From Vibrio spartinae (GTDB taxonomy: Bacteria > Pseudomonadota > Gammaproteobacteria > Enterobacterales > Vibrionaceae): a stretch of 64,000 bases of DNA. This document shows, in pieces, positions 62,827-64,000 of the stretch; position 1 is the stretch's first letter; each line of letters begins with the position of its first letter. Position numbers and translations under genes: made by a program. The notes under the pieces were generated by a model. It was not told the DNA's origin. It did no database searches and worked only from the letters and a program-made list of their open reading frames with translations. The stretch is from positions 1,913,001 to 1,977,000 of the forward strand of contig NZ_AP024907.1 of the NCBI RefSeq assembly GCF_024347135.1, in the 5' to 3' direction.

Positions 62827-62898
62827 CCAGCCGCTGTTGCCGGACAATTTTTCCACCGCTTCGCGGCTCCAAAATTGCCGCAAAGCTCAGCGTTAGAG
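62821..62898 (+). repeat. integron attC site (59-base element)
   Basis: About 78 bases from GCATAAC (overlapping the stop of the preceding gene) to GTTAGAG, with imperfect inner complementarity: CGCTGTTGCCGG against CCGCAAAGCTCAGCG, CAATTTTT against AAAATTG, and a CCGCTTCGCGG loop part. Size, end boxes and position between two unrelated small genes in the same direction fit an attC recombination site. Confidence 0.75.
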
Positions 62899-62907
62899 AA
62901 AAAATCA

Positions 62908-63345
62908 ATGAGAGCACCATTTCAAGTATTAGTATTTCCGTATCAAATACTCAATGAACAACCTCGTTACTTGATCGGAAAACGAAGTGATAATGGTGTA
63001 TGGCAAGCTATTTCAGGCGGCGGTGAAGATAGTGAATCATTTATCGAGGCAGCAAAGCGTGAACTTAAAGAAGAAACTAGTTTAATTGGCTGTGATTGGC
63101 AGCAATTGGACTCATTGTGTATGCTCCCCAAAGTGTACTATGCTGGCCATGAAAATTGGACTAATCATCAGTTTGTAGTGCCTGAATATTCTTTTTCAGT
63201 TCGGGTGTCTACTGAGCCTCAGCTATCAAATGAGCATACAAAATTTCGTTGGTGTGGTTTTCAAGAGGCTAGTGAACTTTTGAAATATGACTCAAACAGA
63301 ATAGCCTTATGGGAACTTAATCAAAGGCTTAAGAGTAATCTTTGA
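62908..63345 (+). CDS. Nudix hydrolase, cassette-borne
   Basis: Predicted to hydrolyse a nucleoside diphosphate linked to another moiety. The ATG at 62908 (MRAPFQVLVFPYQIL) lies ten bases after the attC end; an earlier in-frame ATG sits inside the attC and is rejected. 145 residues. The Nudix box reads GGGEDSESFIEAAKRELKEE followed by TSL, matching GX5EX7REUXEEXGU except serine for the last glycine. The C-terminus, KFRWCGFQEASELLKYDSNRIALWELNQRL, is like dihydroneopterin triphosphate or mutT-type enzymes; the substrate is not known. A partial attC (GCATAAC, 63352-63358) follows. Confidence 0.88.
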   Translation: MRAPFQVLVFPYQILNEQPRYLIGKRSDNGVWQAISGGGEDSESFIEAAKRELKEETSLIGCDWQQLDSLCMLPKVYYAGHENWTNHQFVVPEYSFSVRVSTEPQLSNEHTKFRWCGFQEASELLKYDSNRIALWELNQRLKSNL

Positions 63346-63709
63346 AAAATCGCATAACAAACGATTAAGATTTCAAGGTACTTTTCTAATCTAGTTCATG
63401 GGGTTGGAGCATCATATCTAACTCATTTATGTCCAGAAGTGTGCTGAGGGGCATGAAACACGAAAATGCCCCAAAGTGAGCTGGCACAATTTTTTCTCTT
63501 CAACTTAGATACGCGTTTTTTGCAATACTTGAATTCATGATAGCTAGAAGTCATGACCTAAGCCTATTTTGTTGATGTTGCCAAAGTTATTATTCAGAAC
63601 TGTGTTTTGGAGGGATTGGATGAAACACTATGCATGGCAATCTAGTTGACCATTAATTTTTATTCACTTAAAATGTGATATGCATCACACTTTAATTGAG
63701 CGGGGATAT
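63346..63709. other. intergenic stretch with a partial attC and a hairpin
   Basis: GCATAAC with the following AAACG (63352-63363) looks like the left end of an attC, but no matching right end was found, so the site seems decayed. A hairpin GGGGCAT/ATGCCCC lies at 63448-63472. No gene was found. Confidence 0.4.
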
Positions 63710-63922
63710 ATGAATCATCAACAATTCAAAACTCAGTGTTCTTATTGTCAGGCAGAAATTGATTGTTATTTACCAGTTGGAAAGTTATTAAGCTTCAGTA
63801 GTAATTATACCGTTGAGTGCTCAGTTTGCGGAGCAAATCATGTGTTCAAACTTCCTTATGGCACGTCAGGCTTCTTTTCCAGCGACCTTGCAAAAGGCAA
63901 TCCGATGCTCGAGGAATTATAG
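63710..63922 (+). CDS. small zinc-ribbon-like protein
   Basis: 70 residues from the ATG at 63710 (MNHQQFKTQCSYCQAEIDCYL), preceded by GAGCGGGG; an upstream in-frame ATG is not supported. Two pairs of cysteines, CSYC and CSVCG, about 25 residues apart form a probable zinc ribbon, as in CpXC-type or cold-shock-like small proteins. The end is KGNPMLEEL. Function unknown. The next gene starts eight bases further on, suggesting a joint transcript. Confidence 0.65.
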   Translation: MNHQQFKTQCSYCQAEIDCYLPVGKLLSFSSNYTVECSVCGANHVFKLPYGTSGFFSSDLAKGNPMLEEL

Positions 63923-63929
63923 AGGCGGC

Positions 63930-64000
63930 ATGAATAAAAGATTTTCTGGACGAGATCCATTACGTAAATGGCTGGCTACTGTCAGTGGTGTGGTGATTTC
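63930..64000 (+). CDS. partial unknown gene cut by the window end
   Basis: Begins MNKRFSGRDPLRKWLATVSG and remains open to the end of the window (23 complete codons seen). AGAGGCGG ahead is a fair ribosome site. Close spacing to the zinc-ribbon gene suggests one operon. A hydrophobic stretch may follow (TVSGVVIS), but nothing more can be said. Confidence 0.5.
   Translation, partial: MNKRFSGRDPLRKWLATVSGVVI

Overview
The window reads as chromosome 1 of a Vibrio, close to the replication terminus, from a red-pigmented lineage of the V. gazogenes / V. ruber type. MatP with a matS-like site, fnr-uspE-ttcA, potABCD, the vpsV/vpsS-type sensor pair, norM, a periplasmic DNA ligase and the TonB2 cluster are a typical Vibrio set. 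The prodigiosin locus points to the pigmented lineage. The species is inferred; no rRNA is present.

Layout. 0-2.8 kb: matP, a DUF3634 protein and a membrane diguanylate cyclase. 2.8-5.0 kb: a small AT-rich accessory patch on the minus strand, with two unknown overlapping genes, a small basic protein, a small membrane protein, a broken P-loop ATPase of phage type and a broken copy of a gene start. 5.0-6.05 kb: a long AT-rich leader. 6.05-26.2 kb: a co-directional prodigiosin operon pigB-C-D-E-F-G-H-I-J-K-L-M-N, ending at a strong terminator. pigA, the prolyl-carrier oxidase that normally heads such clusters, is absent from the window. 26.4-29.8 kb, opposite strand: hybrid histidine kinase and FIST-domain sensor (VpsS/VpsV or NahK/NosP type) and a small membrane protein. 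30-34.7 kb: fnr, uspE, ttcA, a glucosaminidase-like lipoprotein and a membrane protein. 35-39 kb: polyamine transporter potABCD. 39-47.6 kb: cobB, a serine-type transporter, an ammonium transporter, a DUF3305 protein, a degenerate sigma-54-type regulator, mobA, mobB, nagK. 47.9-55.2 kb: chemoreceptor, DUF3802, fructosamine kinase, riboflavin synthase, norM, ATP-dependent DNA ligase. 55.4-60.3 kb: a six-gene TonB2 energy-transduction operon behind a Fur-box-like site. 60.5-64 kb: a glycerophosphodiesterase, a small unknown gene behind a leader with a repeated direct/inverted/direct motif, then integron-type cassettes (one good attC) and two small genes, the last cut by the window end.

How the genes work together. 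PigD, PigE and PigB make the monopyrrole MAP. PigI, PigG, PigJ, PigH, PigM, PigF and PigN make the bipyrrole MBC. PigL primes the carrier proteins, PigK has an unclear helper role, and PigC joins MAP and MBC. A 23-nt block containing an FNR-type half-palindrome lies both in the pig leader and just before fnr, differing at two positions; this suggests oxygen-linked control of the pigment.

Most worth a second look: the missing pigA, the block shared between pig and fnr leaders, the two mutually exclusive hairpins possible ahead of the 65-residue gene at 61.7 kb, the degenerate sigma-54-type activator, the phage-like remnant next to the pig leader and the integron cassettes without a visible integrase.
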